64,000 nt of DNA from Chitinophagaceae bacterium (GTDB taxonomy: Bacteria; Bacteroidota; Bacteroidia; Chitinophagales; Chitinophagaceae), in contig JANYCA010000172.1 of NCBI GenBank assembly GCA_025360525.1, forward strand, positions 1 to 64,000, written 5' to 3'. A program made the position numbers and the translations under genes. This document shows, piece after piece, positions 18,341 to 27,219 of this stretch. Under the pieces are notes generated by a model. The model did no database searches, was not told where the DNA came from, and saw only the letters and a program-made list of their open reading frames with translations. Position 1 is the stretch's first letter. Every line of letters starts with the position of its first letter.

Positions 18341-18440
18341 GTTTACGAACCTAATTTGGTTCTGTAACCCCCAAAGAAAACATCTTGTTTACCAAGCACA
18401 AGCGCTTATGCCTTTGAGGTTGATTAGTAAACGATGTTTG
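18305..18440 (-). ncRNA. Candidate structured leader RNA or small RNA with pseudoknot and terminator
   Basis: Read on the minus strand, this segment contains in order: AAACATCGTTTAC (18439-18427); AACCTCAAAG (18421-18412); a GCATAAGCGCTTGTGC hairpin; GTAAACAAGATGTTT (18392-18378), which pairs with the first element; CTTTGGGGGTT (18376-18366), which pairs with the second; a GAACC/GGTTC hairpin; and an intrinsic terminator. Because the two long pairings interleave, they form an H-type pseudoknot. The RNA ends 57 nt before the start of the 1724-residue surface-protein gene, so it could be a riboswitch-like attenuator or an independent small RNA. I cannot assign a known class. Confidence 0.55.
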
Positions 18441-18471
18441 TTCCATTTTATTTTATTTTCCGGTTGAAATG

Positions 18472-18507
18472 AAAAAATAATTGTTAACAATACGGTTGCG
18501 AAGCAAA
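18472..18507 (-). promoter_or_regulatory. Possible promoter of the leader RNA
   Basis: On the minus strand TTTG (18507-18504) is followed 24 nt later by TATTTTTT (18479-18472), a 7/8 match to the Bacteroidota -7 box TAnnTTTG. The spacing is slightly long. A GTTGCGAA/TTCGCAAC inverted repeat (18495-18528) overlaps the -33 position and could be an operator or a chance hairpin. Confidence 0.35.
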
Positions 18508-18660
18508 TGGCTTTCTATATTTCGCAACGAATTGTCCTTGAAAATAACGGCAGATTATTATGCTTAATTCATAAACATTTATTGAGCTGCGGCATTTTTT
18601 ATAATCAAAAAAATGTATCTCCTCTTAAAATAATTCCGTAAAAACTGAAAGCACCAGACA

Positions 18661-18691
18661 CAAAAAAACCGCTGCTTTTTAGCATGCGGTT
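18661..18691 (-). terminator. Terminator after the lipoprotein gene
   Basis: The hairpin AACCGC-A-TGCT-AAAA-AGCA-GCGGTT, as read on the minus strand, is followed by TTTTTTTG. It sits about 25 bp beyond the stop codon of the 312-residue lipoprotein and separates it from the leader RNA. Confidence 0.85.
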
Positions 18692-18713
18692 CTTTTCATC
18701 CCTGTATTAGAAT

Positions 18714-19652
18714 TTAATAAGATCCTATATGTGTATTAGAGTTTCCGTTAGCACCCGTCCACACAATTTTATAAAATAATAAGCCAGATGGACAGCTGGT
18801 TATCGGATTGCCGTTTGCGTCTAAACCAAATGTAGTTGTAGTAGTTGCCGCTGCGCCAGTATGTTTTAACTGACCACTAACTAACCGGAAGTTACAACTT
18901 TGTCTTACAACTAATGGCTCTGTTATTGCAGCGGTAAACTCTTTATTAAATCGGTTTGTACCCCATTCTGCAATTCCATTTCCAAGTGAGCTTACTCCTG
19001 TTATAGAAATTACTATTCCATTATCATAAGTAAAAGTTCTGCGTTTTGCAACCTGCCAGTTACGCTGCGACCCATTATCAAAAGTGATACTCATACCTGA
19101 GCTGGTAACTTCATGAACAATTGGGGCAAGCCTTGTTGCCAGGTTACGAAGTTTACCGCCGGATACATTTTTAATGGTTTTTGTTCCATTAATGGTAATG
19201 CTTTTTTTATCTGCCCCACGGGTAATTTTTAAATTATTGTAGGTAATGTTATATTGTGCCCCCGCAGTAATCCAGCGAAAGCCTGGTGCAAAGCTTATCA
19301 CAATTACCCCGGAACGGGTGCGGTTTCCTATACAATTATTACCACTGTAAGTAAGTGTAATAGTCCTTGGGTTGCTTGTTGTATCTACCACTACCGTAGC
19401 ATCGCAGGTAAATGGAAGCTGCGGCGATAAGGGAGATTCACCTGCATAAGAACCGCCTAAATTTTCGAGTGTTGCGTTGGCGTCATTGGCTACTGCATCA
19501 GTTTCATTTGCAAACCTCTGCTGGTCATCTGCCTGCACTTGTAGCTCGGTTGTGGTATCTATGGTTGCGCTGGTGTCAGTTTTTTTACAAGATGTAAAAA
19601 ATAAGGTAACAATTGTAATGGCTACTAAGCTGTAGCGGATTTGTTGTTTCAT
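18714..19652 (-). CDS. Uncharacterised lipoprotein
   Basis: A 312-residue protein with a type II signal peptide: MKQQIRYSLVAITIVTLFFTSC, with the lipobox cysteine at residue 22 followed by KKTD. The N-terminal mature part is a Thr/Asp/Ala-rich linker; the rest is predicted beta-rich, with repeated motifs such as RTITLTYSGNNCIGNRTRSG and KITRGADKKSITINGTKTIKN. Two downstream cysteines (SCNFRL and SCPSGLL) could form a disulphide. It has its own terminator and is not tightly linked to other genes. I do not recognise a family; similar lipoproteins occur in Chitinophagaceae without known function. Confidence 0.75.
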   Translation of the reverse strand: MKQQIRYSLVAITIVTLFFTSCKKTDTSATIDTTTELQVQADDQQRFANETDAVANDANATLENLGGSYAGESPLSPQLPFTCDATVVVDTTSNPRTITLTYSGNNCIGNRTRSGVIVISFAPGFRWITAGAQYNITYNNLKITRGADKKSITINGTKTIKNVSGGKLRNLATRLAPIVHEVTSSGMSITFDNGSQRNWQVAKRRTFTYDNGIVISITGVSSLGNGIAEWGTNRFNKEFTAAITEPLVVRQSCNFRLVSGQLKHTGAAATTTTTFGLDANGNPITSCPSGLLFYKIVWTGANGNSNTHIGSY

Positions 19653-19762
19653 ACTAAAGATTTTTGGTTTTTTTATTTGGTTGTACGATTAAGACTTTTT
19701 GTTTAACAAAGAGTTTAAATGGCTACAAAAAATATTTATTATTAATAACAGAAAGGCTACAA

Positions 19763-19800
19763 AAAAATTGCCCCCGGGGCAAATTCCGGGGGCAATTTTT
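19763..19800 (-). terminator. Strong terminator after cmk
   Basis: A perfect 15-bp stem, AAAAATTGCCCCCGG against CCGGGGGCAATTTTT, with an 8-nt loop. It lies 33 bp downstream of the cmk stop codon. A/T runs on both sides would let it work in either direction. Confidence 0.9.
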
Positions 19801-19832
19801 TTGTATTTTATGGTTATTCTTAAAAAGTGTTT

Positions 19833-20504
19833 CTACTTTTTATCTAAAAGGTGCATGGCAAATTCTAATTGCTCTTCCATTGTAAGATTTGTATTATCTA
19901 AGATAACTGCATCATCCGCTTTACGTAGTGGACTTACTTCCCTGTTAGAGTCTATGTAGTCCCTTAGCTCCAGGTTGTTTTTGACTTCTTCAATTGTTAC
20001 ATTCGGATTTTTTTCAAACATTTCTTTAAACCTACGCTCCACCCTTACAGTAATATCTGCCGTCATAAAAATTTTAAGCTCTGCCTTTGGAAAAACAGTG
20101 GTACCTATATCCCTGCCATCCATTACAATGCCTTTCTTTTTGCCCAATTGCTGTTGCTGGGCTACTGCAAATTCCCTTACTTCTTTTATGGCAGCCACGT
20201 CACTTACCTTTTCTGCGATAATCATATCCCGTATCAGGTATTCGACGTTTTCGCCATTCAATAAAATTTCGGATTGGTTTGATTTGGCATTGTGTTTAAA
20301 TTCGATAGAAATGTTCTGCAATGCATGTTCTACCATTTCGTTGTTCGTGATATCTATACTGTTTCGTAAAAAATACAATGTTATTGCACGGTACATAGCT
20401 CCACTGTCAATATATACATACCCTAGTATTTTAGCCATTTGTTTGGCAAGTGTACTTTTTCCGCACGATGACCATCCATCAATGGTAATTATTTTCCTTT
20501 TCAT
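19833..20504 (-). CDS. cmk: Cytidylate kinase
   Basis: Phosphorylates CMP and dCMP to the diphosphates using ATP in the cytoplasm. The 223-residue product shows the P-loop in ITIDGWSSCGKSTLAKQMA (residues about 9-17), the CMP-binding YIDSGAMYRAITLYFL, the GRDIGTTVFPKAELKIFMTA core near 130-150, and the lid/arginine region RVERRFKEM. Length is normal. It follows clpC in the same direction, but a hairpin with a short U-tract (20549-20568) belongs to clpC, which lies to the right, so cmk probably has its own promoter in the 92-bp gap. Confidence 0.95.
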   Translation of the reverse strand: MKRKIITIDGWSSCGKSTLAKQMAKILGYVYIDSGAMYRAITLYFLRNSIDITNNEMVEHALQNISIEFKHNAKSNQSEILLNGENVEYLIRDMIIAEKVSDVAAIKEVREFAVAQQQQLGKKKGIVMDGRDIGTTVFPKAELKIFMTADITVRVERRFKEMFEKNPNVTIEEVKNNLELRDYIDSNREVSPLRKADDAVILDNTNLTMEEQLEFAMHLLDKK

Positions 20505-20544
20505 TCATACAAAAGTCAACAAAAATAACTACCCATCAAAGTAA

Positions 20545-20572
20545 AAAACCACCCAATATAATGGGTGGCTTT
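20545..20572 (-). terminator. Terminator after clpC
   Basis: CCACCCA (20549-20555) pairs with TGGGTGG (20562-20568) across a 6-nt loop. The minus strand continues into GTTTTTTAC. It sits between the clpC stop codon and the cmk start. Confidence 0.8.
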
Positions 20573-20596
20573 ATTATAATTTAAACCAGGTAATTA

Positions 20597-23149
20597 TTAT
20601 ACTTCCGATGTGGTTGTTTCTTCTTCTTTCTTTTCCTGTTGTTTTAATGTAAAGGTTATTTTTTCTTTAGATTCATCTAAATCAGCAATTAAAATATCAC
20701 CACTTTTTACCTGCATGTTTAAAATTTCTTCTGCTAAAGGATCTTCCAGGTATTTTTGAATGGCCCTGTGAAGCGGTCTTGCTCCAAATTGAGCATCATA
20801 ACCTTTATCAGCTATAAAGTCCTTTGCAGCTGGTGAAAGTTCCATCGAAAATCCAAGGTTTACCAACCGTTTCATTACTCCCTTCATCAAAATATCTATG
20901 ATATCAAAAATATTTTCTTTGGTCAGGGAATTAAAGATCACCACATCATCTATCCTGTTTAGAAACTCGGGACTAAACGTACGCTTCAATGCCTTTTCAA
21001 TTACGGCTTTGTTATTTTCATCTACATTTTGCATTCTGTTTTGTGTTGCAAAACCTACGCCTTCGCCAAAGTCTTTCAACTGTCGGGCACCAATATTGGA
21101 TGTCATAATGATGAGGGTATTTTTAAAATCTACTTTTCTACCCATACCATCGGTTAGTTGTCCATCATCTAAAACCTGTAATAAAATATTATAAATGTCT
21201 GGGTGCGCTTTTTCTATTTCATCCAAAAGGATTACGCTATAAGGCTTGCGTCTTACTCTTTCGGTAAGCTGCCCACCTTCTTCGTACCCAACATAACCCG
21301 GAGGTGCACCAATTAAACGACTCACCGTAAACTTCTCCATGTATTCGCTCATATCGATCCTTATCAACGAATCGTCATTGTCAAACATATACCTGGCCAG
21401 GCTTCTTGCCAGTTCTGTTTTACCAACCCCGGTAGGGCCAAGAAAAATAAATGTACCGATGGGTTTTTTGGGATCTTTCAATCCTACCCTGTTGCGCTGA
21501 ATGGCTTTAACGACTTTGGATATACCTTCTTCCTGACCAATCACTGCATTTTTTAAATCATCACCCATGCGGCGGAGCTTATCTGTTTCTGCCTGCACCA
21601 TTCGTTTAACGGGTATCCCTGTCATCATGCTGATTACTTCAGCGATGTCTTCTTCTTCAATAGGAAAACGCTTGTGCTTGCTCTCTTCTTCCCAATCATT
21701 TTTTGCTTTCTCCAAATCTTCCTGCAACCGTTTTTCGGAGTCCCTTAAAGAAGCTGCTTCTTCAAAACGCTGACTCTTTACAACTTTATTTTTTTCCAGT
21801 TTAATATCTTCAATCTTCTTTTCCAATTCAATTACATCTTCGGGCACATTAATATTTTTGATGTGCTTTCTAGCTCCTACTTCATCCAATACATCAATCG
21901 CTTTATCCGGAAGTAACCTGTCTGTCATATAGCGCTCACTCAACTTAACACAGGCATCAATTGCCTCAGCACTATAAGTAACATTGTGATAGTCTTCGTA
22001 TTTGCTTTTAATGTTTAGCAAAATCTGTATGGTTTCTTCTACTGATGGCTGATCAACAATTACTTTTTGAAAACGACGGTCTAATGCCCCATCTTTTTCA
22101 ATATGCATACGATATTCATCCAATGTAGAAGCGCCAATACATTGCAACTCACCTCTTGCCAAGGCAGGCTTAAATATATTACTAGCATCTAAAGAACCAC
22201 TAGCTCCACCTGCGCCAACAATGGTATGTATTTCATCAATAAATAAAATAACATCCCTGTTTTTTTCCAGTTCGTTCATGATGGCTTTCATCCTTTCTTC
22301 AAACTGTCCACGGTATTTAGTACCGGCAACAAGCGCAGCTAAATCAAGCGATACCACTCTCTTATCAAACAAAACCCGGCTTACTTTTCTTTGAACGATT
22401 CTTAGTGCCAAACCTTCTACAATTGCTGTTTTACCCACTCCGGGTTCACCAATCAAAATCGGGTTATTTTTCTTTCTTCTTGAAAGAATTTGTGATACCC
22501 TTTCAATCTCCACCTCCCGGCCAACAATCGGATCTAAAGAGCCATTTTCAGCAAGTCTTGTAATGTCCCTGCCAAAATTATCCAACACAGGCGTTTTTGT
22601 TTTTGGCTGATTGGCTGCTCCACGCTGAGCCTTTTGTTGTTGACTATACTGCTTTCTTTCTTCATCAAAATCGTCGTCATTTTCGTCAGAGAATTCTGCC
22701 TTCGGTGGATTGCTGGTTACAAATCCCAACTCGTTTTTAAACATGTCGTAATCCACATCAAATTGATTTAAAATTTGTGTTGCAATATTTTCTTTATTTT
22801 TTAGAATAGAAAGCATCAGGTGCTCGCTTTCAACGAGGGTGCTCTTGTGAGCCTTTGCTTCGAGGACTGTTATCCGTATCACTTTCTCTGCCTGTTTAGT
22901 TAGGGGCAAAGAATTGATGTTAGCGATGTTTTTTCCGGTTTTATCTTTTACGGCTACCTCTATCTCTTTACGAAGTTCGTATAGGTCTATATTAAGAGAC
23001 TTTAAGATTTTAATAGCGGTGTTCTCGCCATCTCTTATTAACCCTAAAACCAAATGTTCGGTTCCAATAAAATCATTTCCTAAACGCAGCGCTTCTTCCC
23101 TGCTGTAGGAAATAATTTCTTTAACCTGGGCTGAAAAGTTGTTATCCAT
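20597..23149 (-). CDS. clpC: ClpC-type AAA+ ATPase, Clp protease regulatory subunit
   Basis: An 850-residue hexameric unfoldase that feeds substrates to ClpP. Domains in order: two Clp-N repeats (residues about 1-145, for example [19 protein letters not shown]), an acidic linker ([10 protein letters not shown]), AAA domain 1 with Walker A GEPGVGKT at 234-241 and Walker [11 protein letters not shown], a UVR-like middle segment ([18 protein letters not shown]), AAA domain 2 with GPTGVGKT near 570 and [13 protein letters not shown], and the D2-small domain. The UVR/M domain makes it ClpC rather than ClpA or ClpB. It is divergent from an STAS-protein gene; each has a copy of the same 26-bp motif upstream. 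Confidence 0.95.
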   Translation of the reverse strand: MDNNFSAQVKEIISYSREEALRLGNDFIGTEHLVLGLIRDGENTAIKILKSLNIDLYELRKEIEVAVKDKTGKNIANINSLPLTKQAEKVIRITVLEAKAHKSTLVESEHLMLSILKNKENIATQILNQFDVDYDMFKNELGFVTSNPPKAEFSDENDDDFDEERKQYSQQQKAQRGAANQPKTKTPVLDNFGRDITRLAENGSLDPIVGREVEIERVSQILSRRKKNNPILIGEPGVGKTAIVEGLALRIVQRKVSRVLFDKRVVSLDLAALVAGTKYRGQFEERMKAIMNELEKNRDVILFIDEIHTIVGAGGASGSLDASNIFKPALARGELQCIGASTLDEYRMHIEKDGALDRRFQKVIVDQPSVEETIQILLNIKSKYEDYHNVTYSAEAIDACVKLSERYMTDRLLPDKAIDVLDEVGARKHIKNINVPEDVIELEKKIEDIKLEKNKVVKSQRFEEAASLRDSEKRLQEDLEKAKNDWEEESKHKRFPIEEEDIAEVISMMTGIPVKRMVQAETDKLRRMGDDLKNAVIGQEEGISKVVKAIQRNRVGLKDPKKPIGTFIFLGPTGVGKTELARSLARYMFDNDDSLIRIDMSEYMEKFTVSRLIGAPPGYVGYEEGGQLTERVRRKPYSVILLDEIEKAHPDIYNILLQVLDDGQLTDGMGRKVDFKNTLIIMTSNIGARQLKDFGEGVGFATQNRMQNVDENNKAVIEKALKRTFSPEFLNRIDDVVIFNSLTKENIFDIIDILMKGVMKRLVNLGFSMELSPAAKDFIADKGYDAQFGARPLHRAIQKYLEDPLAEEILNMQVKSGDILIADLDESKEKITFTLKQQEKKEEETTTSEV

Positions 23150-23180
23150 TTATATTGAATTTAGCTTGTACAATAATAAC

Positions 23181-23213
23181 GTTTATTTGGTAGATTTAGT
23201 TTGCCTCGCAATG
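23181..23213 (-). promoter_or_regulatory. Shared upstream motif, clpC copy
   Basis: Read toward clpC, this segment begins CATTGCGAGGCAAACTAAAT and continues CTACCA. It ends about 32 bp before the clpC start codon. The same motif, with 3 mismatches over 26 bp, occurs in opposite orientation before the divergent STAS gene. It could be a regulator site, promoter part or conserved 5' UTR element. Confidence 0.6.
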
Positions 23214-23410
23214 GAATTGTTAATATGTTGAAAAGTTGGCTTTAATACGCTTTCTGATTTTTTTGACTGTTACATGATTGGATAATTAAACTTTATCCTT
23301 CCCATACTTTTAGAAAGATTACATGCGTTACATTCAAGTTACAAAAACAATAAATTTAAAAATGCATCTTTTAAAGCCATCTCAGTTAAAAGGGTAAAAA
23401 AATATTTATA

Positions 23411-23436
23411 CATTGCGAGGTAAAATAAACCTACCA
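23411..23436 (+). promoter_or_regulatory. Shared upstream motif, STAS-gene copy
   Basis: This segment begins CATTGCGAGGTAAAATAAAC and continues CTACCA, matching 23 of 26 positions of the clpC copy. It ends 16 bp before the STAS start codon. Both copies face the gene they precede, which argues for function rather than a random inverted repeat. The rest of the 303-bp divergent spacer shows no gene. Confidence 0.6.
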
Positions 23437-23452
23437 ATAAAATGCTACATTC

Positions 23453-23827
23453 ATGAATGTCAAAATAGATACCAAAGAGAAATTCGTTGTGATAACACCG
23501 ACAGAAACGAAATTGTCTGTTATTATGACAGCGGAATTAGCTGAAATGTTGCTTTCGTACATTCAAAAAGACATACCGCATATTGTGTTAAATCTAAAAG
23601 ATGTAATGGAAATTGATGAAGACGCTTGCAAAATGCTTGCTGATGTTCAACATAAATTTTACGAATCTAATTGCTCCTGTGTTATTTGCGGATTACAAAA
23701 AACTGTTGAAGACAGCCTTGATAAACTGGAAATTCTTGAGCTGCTGAATGTAACACCCACAGAAAGTGAAGCATGGGACATAGTTCAAATGGAAGCCATA
23801 GAAAGGGAAATTTTAGGAGATGATTGA
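23453..23827 (+). CDS. STAS-domain protein
   Basis: A 124-residue soluble protein. The pattern fits an STAS (SpoIIAA-like) fold: KEKFVVITPTETKLSV, then helix-strand DIPHIVLNLKDVMEIDEDACKMLADVQHKF, then CSCVICGLQKTVEDSLDKLEILELLNVTPTESEAWDIV, with the acidic C-terminus common in the family. In SpoIIAA-type anti-anti-sigma factors the phosphorylated serine lies in D-S-S-G; here the corresponding stretch is IDEDACKML, with Asp at that position, so regulation by serine phosphorylation is unlikely. It precedes rnz by 132 bp on the same strand and is divergent from clpC. The partner is unknown. Confidence 0.8.
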   Translation: MNVKIDTKEKFVVITPTETKLSVIMTAELAEMLLSYIQKDIPHIVLNLKDVMEIDEDACKMLADVQHKFYESNCSCVICGLQKTVEDSLDKLEILELLNVTPTESEAWDIVQMEAIEREILGDD

Positions 23828-23959
23828 GCCTGGGATTACATTATCCAATTGAATTATAAAACTTTAAATAATATAGTGCTAAATAACCAGATGCAACATT
23901 TAGTGCATAATATTTGTCATGTGAAGCAATTGTATATTTATTAACCCTTCAATTTTTTC

Positions 23960-24862
23960 ATGTTAGCATTAACCATCTTGGGTAACAACTCAGCTATTCC
24001 AGCATTTGAAAGATACCCTACTGCGCAGGTATTGCAAATGCAGGAAGATATTTTTTTAATTGATTGTGGAGAGGGCACACAAATGCAGATGGCGAAGTAT
24101 AAAATCCGGAGGAGCAAAATCAGCCATATTTTTATCTCTCATTTACATGGCGACCATTACTTTGGGTTAATTGGCTTGTTAACAAGTATGAGTCTTTTAA
24201 ACAGAACGCAGGATCTTCATCTTCATGCCCCTGCCCCCCTGGAAAAGATTTTACAGATGCAATTGGAGGTTGCCAGTACAACATTATGTTACAAGCTTCT
24301 TTTTCATCCATTAACAGCCGAAGGATTAATTTTAAATGAGAAAAAAATTACTGTTCATTGCTTTAAAGTATTGCACCGGATTGAATGCTGGGGATTTCTT
24401 TTCAGGCAAAAAAAGAAGCCCCGTAAAATTGACAGCGACAGAGCCAGGATTTATGAAATTCCAGCCAGCTTTTATGAAAGGTTGCAATCAGGCGAAGACT
24501 ATGTAACCAAAAAAGGAACCATTGTACCTAATAGTGAAGTAACTATCGCCGCCGCACCACCCAAAAGTTATGGCTACTGTGCTGATACAATTTATGATGA
24601 AAATTTAATAGAAAAAATAAAAGGGGTTGATTTATTGTATCATGAAACCACTTATTTAAAAGGGAATGAAGATAAGGCTGCTGCCCGTTTTCACAGTACG
24701 ACATTACAGGCTGCTACTATTGCAAAAAAAGCCTGTGTAAAAAAATTATTGATTGGTCACTTTTCTGCCCGGTACGAAATACTGGATGAATTTTTAACAG
24801 AAGCCTGTTCGATTTTTGAAAACACTGACCTGGCGTTGGCGGGTGTTTCTTACAGAATTTAA
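23960..24862 (+). CDS. rnz: Ribonuclease Z
   Basis: A metallo-beta-lactamase-fold endonuclease that removes tRNA 3' trailers. The 300-residue product has LGNNSAIPAFERYPTAQ at the N-terminus, the zinc motif HLHGDH at residues 61-66 (SHLHGDHYFGLIGLLTSM), the exosite-like insertion near 160-200, GYCADTIYD with a metal-binding Asp, and AARFHSTTLQAA plus LLIGHFSARY at the C-terminus. Length and motif order match bacterial RNase Z. It lies in the same direction as the STAS gene and may be co-transcribed with it, an arrangement that looks stable but is not explained functionally. Confidence 0.94.
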   Translation: MLALTILGNNSAIPAFERYPTAQVLQMQEDIFLIDCGEGTQMQMAKYKIRRSKISHIFISHLHGDHYFGLIGLLTSMSLLNRTQDLHLHAPAPLEKILQMQLEVASTTLCYKLLFHPLTAEGLILNEKKITVHCFKVLHRIECWGFLFRQKKKPRKIDSDRARIYEIPASFYERLQSGEDYVTKKGTIVPNSEVTIAAAPPKSYGYCADTIYDENLIEKIKGVDLLYHETTYLKGNEDKAAARFHSTTLQAATIAKKACVKKLLIGHFSARYEILDEFLTEACSIFENTDLALAGVSYRI

Positions 24863-24957
24863 AAAAGGCTTTTCACCAAAAAATTCATTTAAAATACCCG
24901 GCAAATTTGCAACTAGCTTCATGTTTAAAAACCAATGTTCGCTATCACAAACCGTGT

Positions 24958-26160
24958 CTAGTCAGTCTTATTGCTTATCGAATTCCAGCCATCTGCCATT
25001 ATCCAGTTGTAAAATACAGGAAACCATTTACGCCAGGCTGCTTCATTATGAATACCATCTTTATCAATAACTGAGTAAATCATTGCACTGGATTTCTTAC
25101 CGATTTTTTCCTGTATCCGAATTACATTATTTATAGTCGACTCCCCTTCCTGCCCGCCTGTATAGAAAAATAATTTACCACTTAGTTTTCCGGCAACGGA
25201 ATCTGTTAATGTATCAATGCTATTAGCCACCCAAATAGCAGGTGAAAAAATACCAGCTTTTCCGAATACATCTGGGTATTGCAGCATAGCATATAATGAT
25301 ATTAAGCCCCCCATGGAACTACCTGCAATTAAAGTAGAATTCTTCCCCGGCAGGGTTCTGTAGTTTCTGTCGATAAAAGGCTTTAAAGTTGTTGCAATAA
25401 ATTCCACATATTGCTTTCCTTCTCCTTTTCCAAATCTTTCATTGTCGTCAGGATTGTATTCGTTCATTCTTTGAGGGCCATTATCGATACCTACCACAAT
25501 ACAACCCTGTTTTCCGTTTCTTATTATTGAGTCGAGGCATTCATCTACTCCCCACTCTCCATATGCAGCACTTAAATCATCAAATAAATTTTGCCCATCG
25601 TGCATGTATATAACAGGGTACTTTTTTTTCTTATTAGAAGCATAGCCTTCCGGAAGGTATAGCCAGATTCGTCTGCTTCGGCTAAGTTGAGGCATAGCAA
25701 AAGCTGTATCCATCAATATAACGTTGGATGAAGCAGTGTGCTTTTTTTCCAATTTTATAAAATCATCTTGCCATGCTGCTATATCTAACTCAATTATGGT
25801 ATCACTTTCTACATTTAATTCTCTATTTGCCAACAGATCACCTGCGCCAGTTGATTCTACCTTATCCCAGGTGCCTCTCGTTAACTTAAATTGATACAAC
25901 TGTTTCGGCGAGTTTTTTATCTGCAAAGTATATTCATTGCGATCTTTAACAAATTGGCTGCCTTTAGCGGCAGCATTCCATTTATTAACATTGCCGGCCA
26001 TATAAATGGTATCATTTAAATGTGAAGTGGGCTGGTTTTTTATAACAAACTGAACATTGTATTGGGCCTGGGTTGCATTAAAAAACAAGCATATCCAGCA
26101 AAGTAAGATGATTGCCTTACTTAAAAAAGGAAGTTGCAATATCGTTGACTGGTTGCTCAA
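24958..26160 (-). CDS. Secreted esterase of the EstD/Fes-like alpha/beta-hydrolase family
   Basis: A 400-residue exported protein (signal peptide ending FNATQAQ). Residues about 35-130 form a beta-rich domain with a starch-binding/AMPK-type look (LNDTIYMAGNVNKWN). Residues about 160-390 are the putative-esterase alpha/beta hydrolase: RRIWLYLPEGY, YPVIYMHDGQNLFDD, and the nucleophile elbow GSSMG with Ser282, then PDVFGKAGIFSPAIW and a C-terminal histidine in KDGIHNEAAWRKWF. Substrates in the family include carbohydrate esters and siderophores; none is assignable here. It starts 3 bp after dapA and is probably co-transcribed, though the two functions are not obviously related. Confidence 0.85.
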   Translation of the reverse strand: MSNQSTILQLPFLSKAIILLCWICLFFNATQAQYNVQFVIKNQPTSHLNDTIYMAGNVNKWNAAAKGSQFVKDRNEYTLQIKNSPKQLYQFKLTRGTWDKVESTGAGDLLANRELNVESDTIIELDIAAWQDDFIKLEKKHTASSNVILMDTAFAMPQLSRSRRIWLYLPEGYASNKKKKYPVIYMHDGQNLFDDLSAAYGEWGVDECLDSIIRNGKQGCIVVGIDNGPQRMNEYNPDDNERFGKGEGKQYVEFIATTLKPFIDRNYRTLPGKNSTLIAGSSMGGLISLYAMLQYPDVFGKAGIFSPAIWVANSIDTLTDSVAGKLSGKLFFYTGGQEGESTINNVIRIQEKIGKKSSAMIYSVIDKDGIHNEAAWRKWFPVFYNWIMADGWNSISNKTD

Positions 26161-26163
26161 AAA

Positions 26164-27045
26164 TTATGATTGCAGATACAATTTAATTTTTTGCTGCAAA
26201 GCGTCTGAAACAGTCACCAATGGCAAACGAAGCTTGTTTTTGATTAACCCCTGTTCAAACAAAAACGCCTTTACTCCGGCAGGATTATTTTCGGCAAACA
26301 ACAGGTTGTATGCTTCTATCAGCGGATTGTTTAATTTATTTGCGGTACTAAAATCGCCGGAAAGACCAGCTCTTACCATGCTGGAAAACTCCTTTGGAAA
26401 ACAATTGGCTGCAACACTGATTACGCCATCAATACCGGCAGCTAATTCCGGCAGCACGAGGTCGTCATCTCCACTAACAATTAAAAAATTTTCAGGTCTG
26501 TCTTTAAGCAGTTGCATACACTGTGGTATGCTGTTGGCAGCTTCTTTTATACCGCAGATATTGGGTACTTCATGTGCAAGACGCAGGGTGGTAACTGTTT
26601 CCATATTCCTTCCTGTACGGCCCGGCACATTGTACAATATAATCGGCTTAGGCGATGCACTTGCCAAAGCTTTGTAATGTTGAAAAATACCTTCCTGCGA
26701 TGGCTTGTTATAGTAGGGAGCAGCACTTAAAACTGCAGTAGCTTTATCTAGAGGGAAACGTTGCAAGGTATTGCAGACTTCTTTGGTATTATTACCACCA
26801 ATGCCTACGACGACCGGCACACGGCCATTTATTTTTTCGAATGTGTATTCAAGGATGTCCAGCTTTTCCTGGCTATCCAATGTTGGTGTTTCCCCGGTGG
26901 TGCCCTGGGAAACGATGTATTCAACTCCGTTGCTTATTACAAAATCAATCACCTTACCAAGCGAATCAAAATCCACCAATTCATTATCATCAAACGGTGT
27001 TACAATTGCTACACCCGTGCCTCTCAATACAGTTCTTAAATTCAT
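26164..27045 (-). CDS. dapA: 4-Hydroxy-tetrahydrodipicolinate synthase
   Basis: Condenses pyruvate with aspartate semialdehyde, the first committed step to lysine and diaminopimelate. The family core is complete: GTGVAIVTPFDDN, QGTTGETPTL, the catalytic Tyr138 in ILYNVPGRTG, the Schiff-base Lys167 in CGIKEAANS, and SGDD near 188. The frame is open upstream to 27105, but those 20 residues (MADLLFFSFPV...) are unlike any DapA N-terminus; the ATG at 27045 gives MNLRTVLRGTG and a normal length of 293 residues. The secreted-esterase gene follows after 3 bp. Confidence 0.94.
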   Translation of the reverse strand: MNLRTVLRGTGVAIVTPFDDNELVDFDSLGKVIDFVISNGVEYIVSQGTTGETPTLDSQEKLDILEYTFEKINGRVPVVVGIGGNNTKEVCNTLQRFPLDKATAVLSAAPYYNKPSQEGIFQHYKALASASPKPIILYNVPGRTGRNMETVTTLRLAHEVPNICGIKEAANSIPQCMQLLKDRPENFLIVSGDDDLVLPELAAGIDGVISVAANCFPKEFSSMVRAGLSGDFSTANKLNNPLIEAYNLLFAENNPAGVKAFLFEQGLIKNKLRLPLVTVSDALQQKIKLYLQS

Positions 27046-27219
27046 TGCTTTTTTTTGTGAAGTTATCATTATGACAGGAAAACTAAAAAACAATAAATCA
27101 GCCAAACAAAAAATACACTACGGTGAGGTAGTGTATCAACAATTAAGTAACTCATTAGATAATAAATCCAGTAATGGAATTACAGTTAATAAGACCGAAC
27201 CCCAATAAAACCTGAGAAA

